This document shows positions 16,514 through 25,899 of a DNA stretch of 64,000 bases, piece by piece. This stretch comes from Croceimicrobium sp965228705 (GTDB lineage: Bacteria > Bacteroidota > Bacteroidia > Flavobacteriales > Schleiferiaceae), in assembly GCF_965228705.1 (NCBI RefSeq), contig NZ_OZ245832.1, forward strand, positions 3,757,866 through 3,821,865, in the 5' to 3' direction. Both the position numbers and the translations under genes were made by a program. The notes under the pieces were generated by a model, which made no database searches, was not told the DNA's origin, and saw only the letters and a program-made list of their open reading frames with translations. Each line of letters begins with the position of its first letter. The stretch's first letter is position 1.

Positions 16514-16514
16514 A

Positions 16515-17654
16515 TTAGCTGAACATTTCTTTTACTTTATCGAAGAAAGATTTTTCGCTGCGATCAGGTTTTGGCTGGAAGGCCTCATTCTCTTGCATTT
16601 CTTCGAACATTTTCTTGTACTTGGAGTCCATGTGTTTGGGAGTCCAAACATTAACGTGTACCAGGATATCACCTGTGCCATAGCTTTCTACGCTGGGTAA
16701 TCCCTTGTTTCGCAATCTTAGGATTTTTCCACTTTGGGTACCGGCATCCAGTTTAATGCGCGCCTTCCCGTTAAGGGTAGGGATATCTACCTTGGTGCCT
16801 AATACTGCATCCGGAATGCTGATGTATAATTCGTAATGCAAGTTTTGACCGTCGCGTTGCAGTTCATCATGCGGTACTTCCTCAATCTGTACCAGCAAGT
16901 CGCCATTTACGCCGTCTAGTGGTCCGGCATTGCCCTTTCCTGCTACTTTCAATTGCATGCCTTCCGCTACCCCGGCAGGGATTTTCACCTCTACCACATC
17001 ATCCTTGCGAATCATGCCATGCTCATCGGCACCAGCCGGTTTTTTGTCGAGGGTTTTACCTAAGCCCCCGCAATTGGGACAGGTGCTGGCAGTTTGCATT
17101 TGACCTAAAATAGTGTTGGTCACGCGGTTTACCTGACCACGACCCCCACAGGTATTACAAGTGCTAAAGCTTAATCCTTCGGCAGGTACCAGCCGCTTGA
17201 TGCGTAATTTCTTGGTAGCGCCATTAGCGATTTCTTCCAAAGTGAGTTTTACGCGTACCCGGAGGTTGGAGCCTTTGAATACCCGACGACCACCGCCGCC
17301 GCGACCTCCAAAACCACCAAAGCCACCGCCACCTCCGAAGGCGCCGCCAAAGATGTCTCCGAATTGCTCGAAGATATCATCCATGCTCATGCCGCCTCCG
17401 AAGCCACCACGACCACCACCGGCCGCGCCGCTCATCCCGGCATGTCCAAATTGATCGTAACGTTGACGTTTTTCCTTGTTGCTAAGTACCTCGTAAGCTT
17501 CTGCCGCTTCCTTAAACTTAGTTTCCGCCTCGGGGTTATCGGGGTTTTTATCAGGGTGATACTGAATGGCCAGTTTGCGGTACGCCTTTTTAATGTCGGC
17601 ATCCGTGGCATTCTTCGATACACCTAATACTTCGTAATAATCTCGCTTCGCCAT
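16515..17654 (-). CDS. dnaJ: Chaperone protein DnaJ
   Basis: A 379-residue Hsp40. The J-domain (5-70) carries YHPDKNP with the HPD tripeptide that stimulates DnaK. A Gly/Phe-rich linker follows (about 75-130). The zinc region has only two CxxCxGxG-type motifs, CNTCGGRG and CPNCGGLG, where the classical DnaJ has four. The substrate-binding beta domains and C-terminal dimer region follow to about 360. It lies 8 bp downstream of grpE, so the pair are co-expressed chaperone partners of a DnaK encoded elsewhere. Confidence 0.97.
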   Translation of the reverse strand: MAKRDYYEVLGVSKNATDADIKKAYRKLAIQYHPDKNPDNPEAETKFKEAAEAYEVLSNKEKRQRYDQFGHAGMSGAAGGGRGGFGGGMSMDDIFEQFGDIFGGAFGGGGGFGGFGGRGGGGRRVFKGSNLRVRVKLTLEEIANGATKKLRIKRLVPAEGLSFSTCNTCGGRGQVNRVTNTILGQMQTASTCPNCGGLGKTLDKKPAGADEHGMIRKDDVVEVKIPAGVAEGMQLKVAGKGNAGPLDGVNGDLLVQIEEVPHDELQRDGQNLHYELYISIPDAVLGTKVDIPTLNGKARIKLDAGTQSGKILRLRNKGLPSVESYGTGDILVHVNVWTPKHMDSKYKKMFEEMQENEAFQPKPDRSEKSFFDKVKEMFS

Positions 17655-17662
17655 GCTCTTTC

Positions 17663-18244
17663 TTATTCACCAACCACTACACGGGCGTAGCGGATGATTT
17701 TCGTTCCCAAGTGAAAGCCTTGCTCAATCTCATCCACCACTTTGCCCTTCATGTCTTCGCTCGGGGCGGGGATGCGTGTAATGGCTTCCATTGTATCTAC
17801 ATTAAATTCTTTACCAATGGTGCTTTCCATCGGTTTCAGGCCCTTTTGTTTGAGGGTGTTCTCAAATTTGTTGAAAATCAAAGAGATTCCTTCCTGGTCC
17901 TCTTCATTTTTCAAATTGCTCAGGGCGCGCTTAAAATCATCGATAATTGGCAGAAGGGCTGACATTAATTCTTGATTGGCACTGCCAAAGAGTTCCACTC
18001 TTTCCTTTGCGGTGCGCTTGCGATGATTCTCAAAATCGGCATAGAGCCGTAATTTTTGATCTTTCTCCGCCTTAAGCTCCTCTTCCAATTCTGTAATTCG
18101 AGCCTGTAATTGCTCTTCAGGGCTCAATTCTTCTTGTGTTTCAACTGATTCTTTATCAGTGTTTTTAGCTTGGGTTTCCGCTGAGTTTTCTTTGGGATCC
18201 ATGGCTTCTTTATCTGGGTCTTGTACTGTGTTCTTAGTACTCAT
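17663..18244 (-). CDS. grpE: Nucleotide exchange factor GrpE
   Basis: A 193-residue protein started at ATG 18244; an upstream in-frame TTG (18253) is less likely. The first 45 residues are acidic and disordered, followed by the long dimerising coiled coil (EEQLQARITELEEELKAEKDQKLRLYADFENHRKR in part) and the C-terminal beta wing ending HLGTKIIRYARVVVGE. The YADFENHRKR and GFHLGTKIIR segments are the family signatures. It drives ADP release from DnaK. It is first in the long minus-strand operon reaching the response regulator at 11376. Confidence 0.96.
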   Translation of the reverse strand: MSTKNTVQDPDKEAMDPKENSAETQAKNTDKESVETQEELSPEEQLQARITELEEELKAEKDQKLRLYADFENHRKRTAKERVELFGSANQELMSALLPIIDDFKRALSNLKNEEDQEGISLIFNKFENTLKQKGLKPMESTIGKEFNVDTMEAITRIPAPSEDMKGKVVDEIEQGFHLGTKIIRYARVVVGE

Positions 18245-18338
18245 CCTGCTCAAATTTGTGCCATTAAAGGCAAATTGTTTGCCAAGGGGGCTAAAGTGTC
18301 AGAGTGGCACAGTGCATAAAAGCTCAGGCTTTATGTCC

Positions 18339-18346
18339 TACATTTG
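18339..18346 (+). promoter_or_regulatory. Bacteroidota -7 box before the tandem HTH genes
   Basis: TACATTTG matches TAnnTTTG and ends five bases before ATG 18351, which would make the transcript leaderless or nearly so. No clear -33 element. Confidence 0.4.
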
Positions 18347-18350
18347 GGCT

Positions 18351-19271
18351 ATGAGCCGCAAAAAGCCTGGATTAACCGGAGATATCCCCTTTAGGACTGT
18401 GAGCCGACTTTGGAGCTTGGTCGGGCTTTTTTGCTTTGGATTCATCAGCCTTCAGGCACAGCAGGATAGTTTGCAAATTTTGAGGACTGAGATTAAAGCC
18501 GATTCATCCGAAAGAGCAGCCTTACAGGTTGAAAGTGATCACAAACTTTCGATTCTAAAGCTCGAACAACAAAGGCAATTACAGGAGCAGGATTTGGCCG
18601 AACTCGCTAAGGCGGAAGCGGCGCAACGGAAATTAGCCTGGTGGATAACGGCGATGGCCCTTTTAATTCTGGTTTCAGTTTACAGTATTTACCGCAGTAG
18701 AAAGGCCGCAGCTCAGAGGCAAAAGGCCCTATTGGAGACCAAAGCCGAGAAACTCAAATTGGAAGAAGCTTTGTTAGCCAATCAAGTGGAGCAAAGTCAG
18801 CTAGAACAGGATTTATTAGAAGCAGAGCAAGCACAAAACCACGAGCGGCGATTGGAATTTGAAGCAGTACTAAAGCAGCAACAGCACGCATCCGGTATCT
18901 TAAAGGATTTTGTGAAAGATCAGATTCAAGACTTGGAACCGGAGGAAGCCGAACCTCTGCGCGAGATTTTCCTGCAAATGACCCAAGAACGCTTCCGCAA
19001 CGAACACCTGGAAAGGTATCAAGAAGAGCTGTCGAAATTAAGTCCTGAGGTAGCCCATCGTTTACAACAGCGATTTATCGACCTAAAGCAGGAAGAAATG
19101 GAATTGCTGGTTTTCATTTTAAATGATTTAAGCCTCAGTGAGATTGGGGAGATCTATCATCTGGAATCGGCCAGTATTAATAAAAGGCGCTATCGACTCC
19201 GTAAGAAATTAGAGCTAGAGAAGGGGGAAGACTTCAAAAGCTTTATTGAAAACTCCCTTAGCGAAGAATGA
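18351..19271 (+). CDS. Membrane-anchored HTH protein with coiled coils, no TPR
   Basis: A 306-residue protein. ATG 18351 is chosen because the longer frame reads back through grpE in antisense. Residues about 15-36 form a signal sequence ending in a SLQAQ-like cleavage region, then a short periplasmic coiled coil (about 37-95), a membrane helix (97-114), a long cytoplasmic coiled coil (115-190) and a C-terminal helix-turn-helix (about 258-288, LSLSEIGEIYHLESASINKR, then a basic YRLRKKL end). The same C-terminal module ends the next protein. This resembles the LuxR-like tails on Bacteroidota TPR regulators, but the sensor part is minimal. It overlaps the next gene by 4 bp. A membrane-bound transcription regulator is inferred; its target is unknown. 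Confidence 0.75.
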   Translation: MSRKKPGLTGDIPFRTVSRLWSLVGLFCFGFISLQAQQDSLQILRTEIKADSSERAALQVESDHKLSILKLEQQRQLQEQDLAELAKAEAAQRKLAWWITAMALLILVSVYSIYRSRKAAAQRQKALLETKAEKLKLEEALLANQVEQSQLEQDLLEAEQAQNHERRLEFEAVLKQQQHASGILKDFVKDQIQDLEPEEAEPLREIFLQMTQERFRNEHLERYQEELSKLSPEVAHRLQQRFIDLKQEEMELLVFILNDLSLSEIGEIYHLESASINKRRYRLRKKLELEKGEDFKSFIENSLSEE

Positions 19272-20869
19272 GAAAATTAGTTCTAGGAATAGCTTTGCTG
19301 TCGCTATGGGCTTGCAGTAAGGACGAATTAATGCCTTCTCCATTACAGGAGGCCGAGGCCCAGGCATTAATGGATTCCCAGCCGGATTCTGCAGTAACCT
19401 GGTTAGAGACTCAGATTCGCTTGAAGCCGAAAAAGCAAGCGGCTTGGACCTACAAGATGCTGGGTACTTATTACATGCAGAGTGGCGATAATGAGCGGGC
19501 GACCAGCTATTATTTTGAGGCTTTGGCTAAATATCAGGAGGCTGAGGATACTGCTGGGATGGCGGCGATCTACCTGAATCTCACCAATGTGGAGGATCGC
19601 TCTGAACAGTGTTGGGAATGGCATCAAAAAAGCATTGGCCTTTACCGAAGTATTGGTAATTATCAAGGGGTAGCCAAGAATTATGTGAATCTGGGTACCA
19701 GCTATATGGATAGCAATAAGCTCCAAAGGGCGGCAGACTTTTACCAAAAAGCTCGTGATTTAAGTCAGGAACATAAGATTGAGAAAACCCTGGTGAGCTC
19801 TTCCCTCAACCTGGCCATTTTAAGGCATAAAATGGGGGATAAGGCGATTGCAGTTCGGCTGATTCACCCGGTATTACAGCATTATCAGGAAATTAATAAT
19901 CGCATTGGATTAGTGTATAGCTATTTCAATTTGGGGCAATTTTACTGGCCAGAGCAGGGAGACTCCGTACGGTATTATTCCACAATGGCCATTGAGGTAG
20001 CGGGGAGCGATTATCCCCAGCTTCAGGCTTTGGTTTATCAAACCCTTCGAGAGCTGGCCATTCGCGAAAAACAATATGCCAGGGCGCAGATCTACCATCA
20101 TAAGTTTGATAGCATTGCGGATCTTCAAGTACAGGTAAATGGAGCTAATTTGGTGACTAAGGTGGAGGCCGAATTTGAATTGGCTCAAAGTAGGCAAGAA
20201 GCTGATTTTTTATATGAGGAACTGAAAAGGCAAAAACGAATCAATCTTTTCATTGGGATTTTAGCCTTCGGTGTTTTACTCTATTTAGGTTTTTTCCTTT
20301 GGAGTCTGCGTCGTAAATCTAAAGAAAGTAAAATCTTGATGGAGCAGGATCGTGCTCTGATTAAAGCCCGCAATGAACTCAATCGAGCGCGGCTTTTAAA
20401 GTTGGAAACCGAGGAGAAGGTGATGCGGCAAAAGCTGAATCAGCAAAGGAGTGAGCTTTCGCAGATGGCCGCCCGTATTGTAAAGCACAAGAGCTTAATT
20501 CAGAAAATGGAAGGCCTGGCTTCGAATTGGAAGGGTAAAAGAGCCTCACCAAAATTCCGCGATTTTGCCCGCTCTTTAAGGCAGATCATGCGCGAGCAAG
20601 ATGCAGCTCCCCTTTTAATTAAGGAAGCCTTTATCGTATACCAGCGCTATTTAAAAGTCTTTAGCGAACGCTATACTCAGTTGACAGATAGTGATTTAGA
20701 GTACATCATCCTTTTTGATTTGAATCTCTCTACCAAGGAGGTGGCGGCCTTTTTGGAAGTACAGGATCAAACCGTAAATATGCGCCGCTATAAATTGCGC
20801 AAGAAGTTAAACCTGGCTAAGGGGCAAGAGCTGGAGGCTTGGTTAAGAGAAGTGCGGAGCAACATTTAA
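19268..20869 (+). CDS. TPR lipoprotein/membrane regulator with C-terminal HTH
   Basis: A 533-residue protein. The N-terminus has a lipobox-like LSLWAC (Cys16), then about seven tetratricopeptide units (about 60-300, for example KNYVNLGTSYMDSNKLQRAA), a membrane helix at 325-346, a basic coiled coil (350-415) and an HTH module (about 485-515, LSTKEVAAFLEVQDQTVNMR, then YKLRKKL). The TPRs would face the periplasm and the HTH the cytoplasm, which suits a one-component signalling protein. It is the second of two genes sharing this HTH type. A bidirectional terminator follows. The signal and regulon are unknown. Confidence 0.8.
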   Translation: MRKLVLGIALLSLWACSKDELMPSPLQEAEAQALMDSQPDSAVTWLETQIRLKPKKQAAWTYKMLGTYYMQSGDNERATSYYFEALAKYQEAEDTAGMAAIYLNLTNVEDRSEQCWEWHQKSIGLYRSIGNYQGVAKNYVNLGTSYMDSNKLQRAADFYQKARDLSQEHKIEKTLVSSSLNLAILRHKMGDKAIAVRLIHPVLQHYQEINNRIGLVYSYFNLGQFYWPEQGDSVRYYSTMAIEVAGSDYPQLQALVYQTLRELAIREKQYARAQIYHHKFDSIADLQVQVNGANLVTKVEAEFELAQSRQEADFLYEELKRQKRINLFIGILAFGVLLYLGFFLWSLRRKSKESKILMEQDRALIKARNELNRARLLKLETEEKVMRQKLNQQRSELSQMAARIVKHKSLIQKMEGLASNWKGKRASPKFRDFARSLRQIMREQDAAPLLIKEAFIVYQRYLKVFSERYTQLTDSDLEYIILFDLNLSTKEVAAFLEVQDQTVNMRRYKLRKKLNLAKGQELEAWLREVRSNI

Positions 20870-20887
20870 TAATAGGTTCTAAAAGAA

Positions 20888-20912
20888 AAGAGCCAGCTAA
20901 AAGCCGGCTCTT
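20888..20912. terminator. Bidirectional intrinsic terminator
   Basis: AAGAGCCAGCT / AGCCGGCTCTT form an 11-bp stem with one mismatch and a 3-nt loop, with an A-rich run on the left serving as U-tract for the minus strand. It separates the convergent HTH operon and the large T9SS gene. Confidence 0.75.
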
Positions 20913-20953
20913 CCCTGTAAACTATCCTAAGAAAAGATTAGTTCCCCTAATAC

Positions 20954-23900
20954 CTAGTGTTTCACCAAAGTACCTTGTCTTAGTTGTTGACCACCTTCCA
21001 GACGGATGTGGTACATACCCTGCGGCAGAGATTGCAGCGGCAGTTTCAGGATGGGATCGTTTTGGATGAGGCTTTCGTTCCAAACCTCTTGTCCAGAGCT
21101 GTTAAATAATTGCACACGAATCGTACCTCGCATTTCAGTGGGTACCTCAATATTGAGGATCGATTCTACTGGATTTGGATACATGCTGAGGCTTTCGATA
21201 TGGAAGTGAGACAGGCCAATATTCACGGTAAAGCTTTGCACCAAAGTATCGCTACCACAAGCATTGCTTACAATGAGCTGCACATCTACCGGGCCATTTT
21301 GACTGTAACTGCTGTTGGTCATCATGCCGGTATCTAGCTGTCCGTTACCGAAATCCCAATGGTATTGATCGCTTAGGCTGCTGCCCGATGCGTTCACAAA
21401 AATCCATTGCATACCTAGGCTGTCTACAATGCTATAGGTGAAGGCTGCATTAGGCAGGGGCACAGAATCCGTTTGGAAACTGATCGGACCTTCCCAGTCG
21501 GAGCTATCCGTGCCATTGCAAATGTTCTGATAGTAAACTTCATAAGCATGCTTAGCTAGCAATTGATCTAGACTTACCAGCGAATCAGTTCCACTAATAA
21601 ATGTTCCACTTCCTGGATTAAAGCCGCTAAGGCCGTATTCCACTAAGAGTGTGTCCCCAAGGTCTCCAAATTCGAGTACCACACTATCGCAACTGGAAAA
21701 TGCCACTTGATTGAAGAATGGACTGGCACAATTATTATCCTGTAATTCAGTGATGCAGAAGTCATCAATAAAAAACTCATTTGAACCACCAAAGCTTCCT
21801 GGGGCAACAAAGCTTAAACCAGTCAATTGAGCAGGTGGGAAAAAGGCGTTCTGACTGAAGCTCCAGCCGATATTTTGATCTTGACCATTAATTTTAATGT
21901 AGCAGGTATCCAGATCGAAATCGATAATCTGATCCACATCAAACCATACTCCAGTGCTGTAGTTAAAGGTACCTACAGTATTGGGTGGCCCAAATCCGTT
22001 TGGAGCTAAAACATTGGCCGTACCTCCAAAGAAATCCAAACTAAAAGCTAGATTGGAATTTTGATAATCCTTGAAGAAATTGATGAAGCCGGAATTTCCC
22101 ATTGGTACATAAACCGCCATGGAAACTTCAATTCGTCCACTGTCAATGGCATTGAATGGAACCCCCGTGCTGCTGGCATCCAGTCCAAAAGCAACTACGT
22201 GCATAGATTGGGTTCCTGAGCTAGCTTGTAAATTGCTGATTTCGGTTACATCATTAATACTCAAGGATTCAAAAAGGGTGGATTGGCCATCAAAGGACCC
22301 TAGATTGTAAGCCTCAAAATCATCACAAAGGGTAGGACTTACCGAGATGTCGATAGGGCCTGCCCAAAGACTGGTGTCTCCTGGTGCGCAGATGGAGCGT
22401 ACAAATACTTGATTGGGAACATTGGCCGCTTGTAAGCCTACCGTTGCAGTAGTGGCCGAAGTACTTACTCGGGTACCACTGCCTATGCTAAAGCCTTTAA
22501 TGCCATATTCGTATTCATATTGACCGGTAGTTCCATTCCAGGAAACATCTGCAGAGGTGGCAGTAGAGGATACCAAATTCAGATTGGTGGGCTCAGCACA
22601 GCTGGGTATGAGCTCATAGTGCAATTCATCAATATAGATAGGCTCGAAGGAGTTCAAAACTCCGTGTTTGAATGCAAAGTTCTTATCGGTCATATTGTAT
22701 CCGGTGGATGCATCAAAGCTAAGGGTATAGGTGTTGAAATTCGTGTTTAAGTGAATGGTGTCCAAGGCCTGGAAGCTACTGATGTCACTAGGATTACTAA
22801 TGGTACCCACAATTAAATCTTCACTGGGGGCGCTGCTATTTCGCGCTTTAAAGCGGATGCGTTTATCACCGAGATCCATATCACTGAAATTCGGACTTAC
22901 CAGAATCAGGTCACTAGGGAAGAAATCATTGTAGATTTGGACACTTTGACTGCCGCTGGAAAATTGATTTCCAGTTACTTCAATACTTCCGGCCGCTGAA
23001 AGCAGAGCCTCGTAACAATCGGGAGTATTGCCAATATTGAAGTTTTCGAAGTCTTCAAAATAAGGTGCACTAAAGGAATTACAAGGGGTTTTAAAACGCT
23101 GGGGCCCTACCCAGTTTGAACTGTCACCAGGGCCACAAATTCCACGAACCACAAATTCGTAAAAGGTATTTGCACTCAGGCTATCCAGAAGCTTTTGAGC
23201 ATTGCTAGATGTGGTTTTAGTACCGCCTGTAGTACTAGTACCTTGATAAAAGCCCTGAGGGCCAAACCAAATTTCATAAGATCCGGCAGCACCCACGGCC
23301 GACCAGCTTAAATTGGCAGTACTGTCATTCTGTAAGGCAGCAGCTAATCCCACTGGATCCGGACAAGTGGGAGCTTCGTCAATGCTTACCTCATCAATTG
23401 CACAATCACCGCTATTTGGGCCATTGCTTACGATGATAAAACGAATTTGCGTGGTATCCGGATATGTTGAGATATCGACCCCTAAATTCTGAAATGGCGA
23501 AGCACTGTTATTTTGAGAGCTGCCACTAATTCGCGTCAATTCACGCCAAGTACCACTGGAGTCAATTTGTACGATCAAGGCAGGCATATTAGAGCCAAAG
23601 CGATGCACTGCAAAGTTTAGGAATGGCTGATTGAGGTTGGAGACATCGATGCGTGGACTCCGAATAATGGCACTATCGCCAGAGAATCCAAAGGAGCCAT
23701 GACTGTAGATATAGTTTCCGCTTCCAGAAACGTCCTGATCGGGTCCGGTGCTAAAACCGGGAGATGGACCATTACCCACCGTCCAGCGGTATTGACCGCC
23801 ATTAACCGGACTCCGCCACCAACAATTGTCAATGGTGTCGCCAGCATTATCGAATCCATTACCCAGAGCCCAATTGGTACCATCGAAGTTCTCAAGATAG

Positions 23901-25684
23901 GGTGCGGTAATTTCAGTACAGGAAGTGCTAAAGCTTAAGGGGCCTAACCAGTAGGTATAGGTTCCATTGCTACAGGAGTCTCTTAGATAAACTTCATAAG
24001 CGGTGTTTGAACTAAGATTGGAAATCACATAGCTACCACTATTGTTATTGATCGAATCCCCGTTTGTGTTGGGATCAAAGCCGGCAGGACCCCATTTAAT
24101 TTGACTGTGGATACCCATTCCTGGAGTCCAGTTTAAAACAGCACTATTTGTAGTGATGGCACTAAGGCTAATGCTGTTAAAAGAAGGAGGGCTACAGGCT
24201 GGTACCTGCTCATAATTGAAATCATCGATGTAAATGTTTCCATAGGAAGCACTGCTCTTACTCAAAACAATGGCGATATAGGAATCGTTGCCATTATAGC
24301 CATTGCTGGTGCTGATTTCACTGATGTACTCTGTATAGCTTGGAAAGTCACGGGTTGGACTGCTGCTCGGGATAAAGATGCTGTCCAGTTGCTGGAAGCT
24401 TCCGGGGTTTAAAGGATTGTCTACAGTGCCAATAAGGAAGGAGGCATCTCCTCCAGTAGCAGCAGCCATAAAGCGAATCTGTTTATCAGCGAGATTCAGA
24501 TCCGAAAAAGCAGGGCTAATCAACATAGTGCGGTGATTAGCATTGGTACTTCCGCTAAGGAGAAATTCTAGATGTTGAGTTCCACTAAAGGCGCTGCTGC
24601 CGTTATTGTAAGACTTTACTTGCGTTCTGTTTCCACCATTTCCTACTAAGCTCGGCGTCCAACAGGTGGGCTTATCATTGAGTGCTTCGTTTTCAAAGTT
24701 ATTGAAGTAGGGAGCCTGAAAAGGATTGCAACCAGTGCTGAAATAAAAGGCCAGGCTGGAATCGGAAAGGCTATTGCCACAGTCGCGGAAAATGTAGAGC
24801 TCATATTCCGTATTAGGCTGGAGGGGGTGAATGGTAGCTGGGGCTGTACTTAATAACGAGTCTCCCGTGCTGGTAACGGTACCTTGATTATAACCACGTG
24901 GTCCCCAGTAAAATCGAAAGTTACCGGAATTGTCATTGAAGTCAATACCCACGCTGGTGTCTCCGATCGAAACCAAAAAGGGGTTGGTTACTTTTTGGCA
25001 AGGAGGAATGGTATCGTACTCCACGTCGTCAATAAAGAGGGTGGTAAAGGTGCTTTGGTTTCCATGTAAGAAGGCCAGGTGACTATCTTGCAGGTTGTAT
25101 CCATTGGCCGCAGTTACAGGAATGATGTACTCGCGGTACTGAGAGGTTTCTGTGAAATGAATGGTGTCGAAGGCTTGGAATGCCGACAGATTACTTTGAT
25201 TTGGCATCGATCCGATCACCAAAGTTACGCTGGTGTCATTGGTGCCGGCCATAAAGCGAATTTGCTTTTGCCCAAGAGTGAGGTCCCCAAATTGAGGGGA
25301 GATTAGCATCGTGGTGTCGCCAAATTCATTGAAGAGAACCACATGATTAAAGCCGTTAAAAGGATCGTAGTTTTCTACTTGGGCAGCGGAACCAAAGCCC
25401 ATGGTATTTACTAAACCGGATTCCCAGCATTGTGGACTTTGAAAGAGGGTGTCATTTTCAAAACCAGTGGCGTATCCAATATAATAGGTATTACTGCATG
25501 CGGCGGCAGCTTGTTGTATGCTGGAAGCATTTGGATGAGCCGGTTTTTTAGTTTCTGTTTCCCCGGCATCTTTCTCCTTCCTCTCCGTAGGAGCTTTACT
25601 AAGCTTTAGCTGTACCTGCCAGGTACCCCAGGCGAGGGTGCTAAGCGTCAGGGATGCAAAAAGCAGGGTGACGATCTTTTTCAT
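20954..25684 (-). CDS. Large T9SS-secreted multi-domain surface protein
   Basis: A 1576-residue exported protein. It has a signal peptide (about 1-20), then alternating modules: beta-jellyroll units of about 160 residues with recurring starts such as APYFNNFENEAL, APYLENFDG and APYFEDFENF, each followed by a fibronectin-III-like unit that starts with a Pro-Cys pair (PPCQ, PACSPP, PTCPDP, PSCAEP). A PKD-like domain (YHWDFGNGQLDTG, about 1430) precedes the last part. The final 78 residues (MYPNPVESILNIEV to the end) form a type A T9SS sorting domain, cleaved on export. No catalytic motif was seen, so an adhesin or matrix role is inferred. The gene is monocistronic. Confidence 0.88.
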   Translation of the reverse strand: MKKIVTLLFASLTLSTLAWGTWQVQLKLSKAPTERKEKDAGETETKKPAHPNASSIQQAAAACSNTYYIGYATGFENDTLFQSPQCWESGLVNTMGFGSAAQVENYDPFNGFNHVVLFNEFGDTTMLISPQFGDLTLGQKQIRFMAGTNDTSVTLVIGSMPNQSNLSAFQAFDTIHFTETSQYREYIIPVTAANGYNLQDSHLAFLHGNQSTFTTLFIDDVEYDTIPPCQKVTNPFLVSIGDTSVGIDFNDNSGNFRFYWGPRGYNQGTVTSTGDSLLSTAPATIHPLQPNTEYELYIFRDCGNSLSDSSLAFYFSTGCNPFQAPYFNNFENEALNDKPTCWTPSLVGNGGNRTQVKSYNNGSSAFSGTQHLEFLLSGSTNANHRTMLISPAFSDLNLADKQIRFMAAATGGDASFLIGTVDNPLNPGSFQQLDSIFIPSSSPTRDFPSYTEYISEISTSNGYNGNDSYIAIVLSKSSASYGNIYIDDFNYEQVPACSPPSFNSISLSAITTNSAVLNWTPGMGIHSQIKWGPAGFDPNTNGDSINNNSGSYVISNLSSNTAYEVYLRDSCSNGTYTYWLGPLSFSTSCTEITAPYLENFDGTNWALGNGFDNAGDTIDNCWWRSPVNGGQYRWTVGNGPSPGFSTGPDQDVSGSGNYIYSHGSFGFSGDSAIIRSPRIDVSNLNQPFLNFAVHRFGSNMPALIVQIDSSGTWRELTRISGSSQNNSASPFQNLGVDISTYPDTTQIRFIIVSNGPNSGDCAIDEVSIDEAPTCPDPVGLAAALQNDSTANLSWSAVGAAGSYEIWFGPQGFYQGTSTTGGTKTTSSNAQKLLDSLSANTFYEFVVRGICGPGDSSNWVGPQRFKTPCNSFSAPYFEDFENFNIGNTPDCYEALLSAAGSIEVTGNQFSSGSQSVQIYNDFFPSDLILVSPNFSDMDLGDKRIRFKARNSSAPSEDLIVGTISNPSDISSFQALDTIHLNTNFNTYTLSFDASTGYNMTDKNFAFKHGVLNSFEPIYIDELHYELIPSCAEPTNLNLVSSTATSADVSWNGTTGQYEYEYGIKGFSIGSGTRVSTSATTATVGLQAANVPNQVFVRSICAPGDTSLWAGPIDISVSPTLCDDFEAYNLGSFDGQSTLFESLSINDVTEISNLQASSGTQSMHVVAFGLDASSTGVPFNAIDSGRIEVSMAVYVPMGNSGFINFFKDYQNSNLAFSLDFFGGTANVLAPNGFGPPNTVGTFNYSTGVWFDVDQIIDFDLDTCYIKINGQDQNIGWSFSQNAFFPPAQLTGLSFVAPGSFGGSNEFFIDDFCITELQDNNCASPFFNQVAFSSCDSVVLEFGDLGDTLLVEYGLSGFNPGSGTFISGTDSLVSLDQLLAKHAYEVYYQNICNGTDSSDWEGPISFQTDSVPLPNAAFTYSIVDSLGMQWIFVNASGSSLSDQYHWDFGNGQLDTGMMTNSSYSQNGPVDVQLIVSNACGSDTLVQSFTVNIGLSHFHIESLSMYPNPVESILNIEVPTEMRGTIRVQLFNSSGQEVWNESLIQNDPILKLPLQSLPQGMYHIRLEGGQQLRQGTLVKH

Positions 25685-25899
25685 GTATAGGGCTTTAGAA
25701 TTTTAAATCGAAGACCAATTAAGAGTATAGGCTTCGTTCCCCCTATTTTTTAATATAGACAGAATGTATATGGTTGAATTAAGTATCTGATAACCATGTG
25801 TTAAATGGGTAGAGTTACGGAGGGGGGAAGTAGTTGATGCCCTTTCGAAAAGGAACCTTGAGAAGCACATTAAACCAGTTTAATTCCAGATTGATCGCT

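Noticed and set aside
18159..18350. A longer N-terminus for the first HTH protein
   Set aside because: The extension is antisense to the grpE start and includes the -7 box at 18339-18346. The ATG at 18351 gives a signal-anchored protein.
20954..25684. Large T9SS gene as several tandem genes
   Set aside because: One continuous frame with a single signal peptide and a single sorting domain, so the repeats are domains of one protein.
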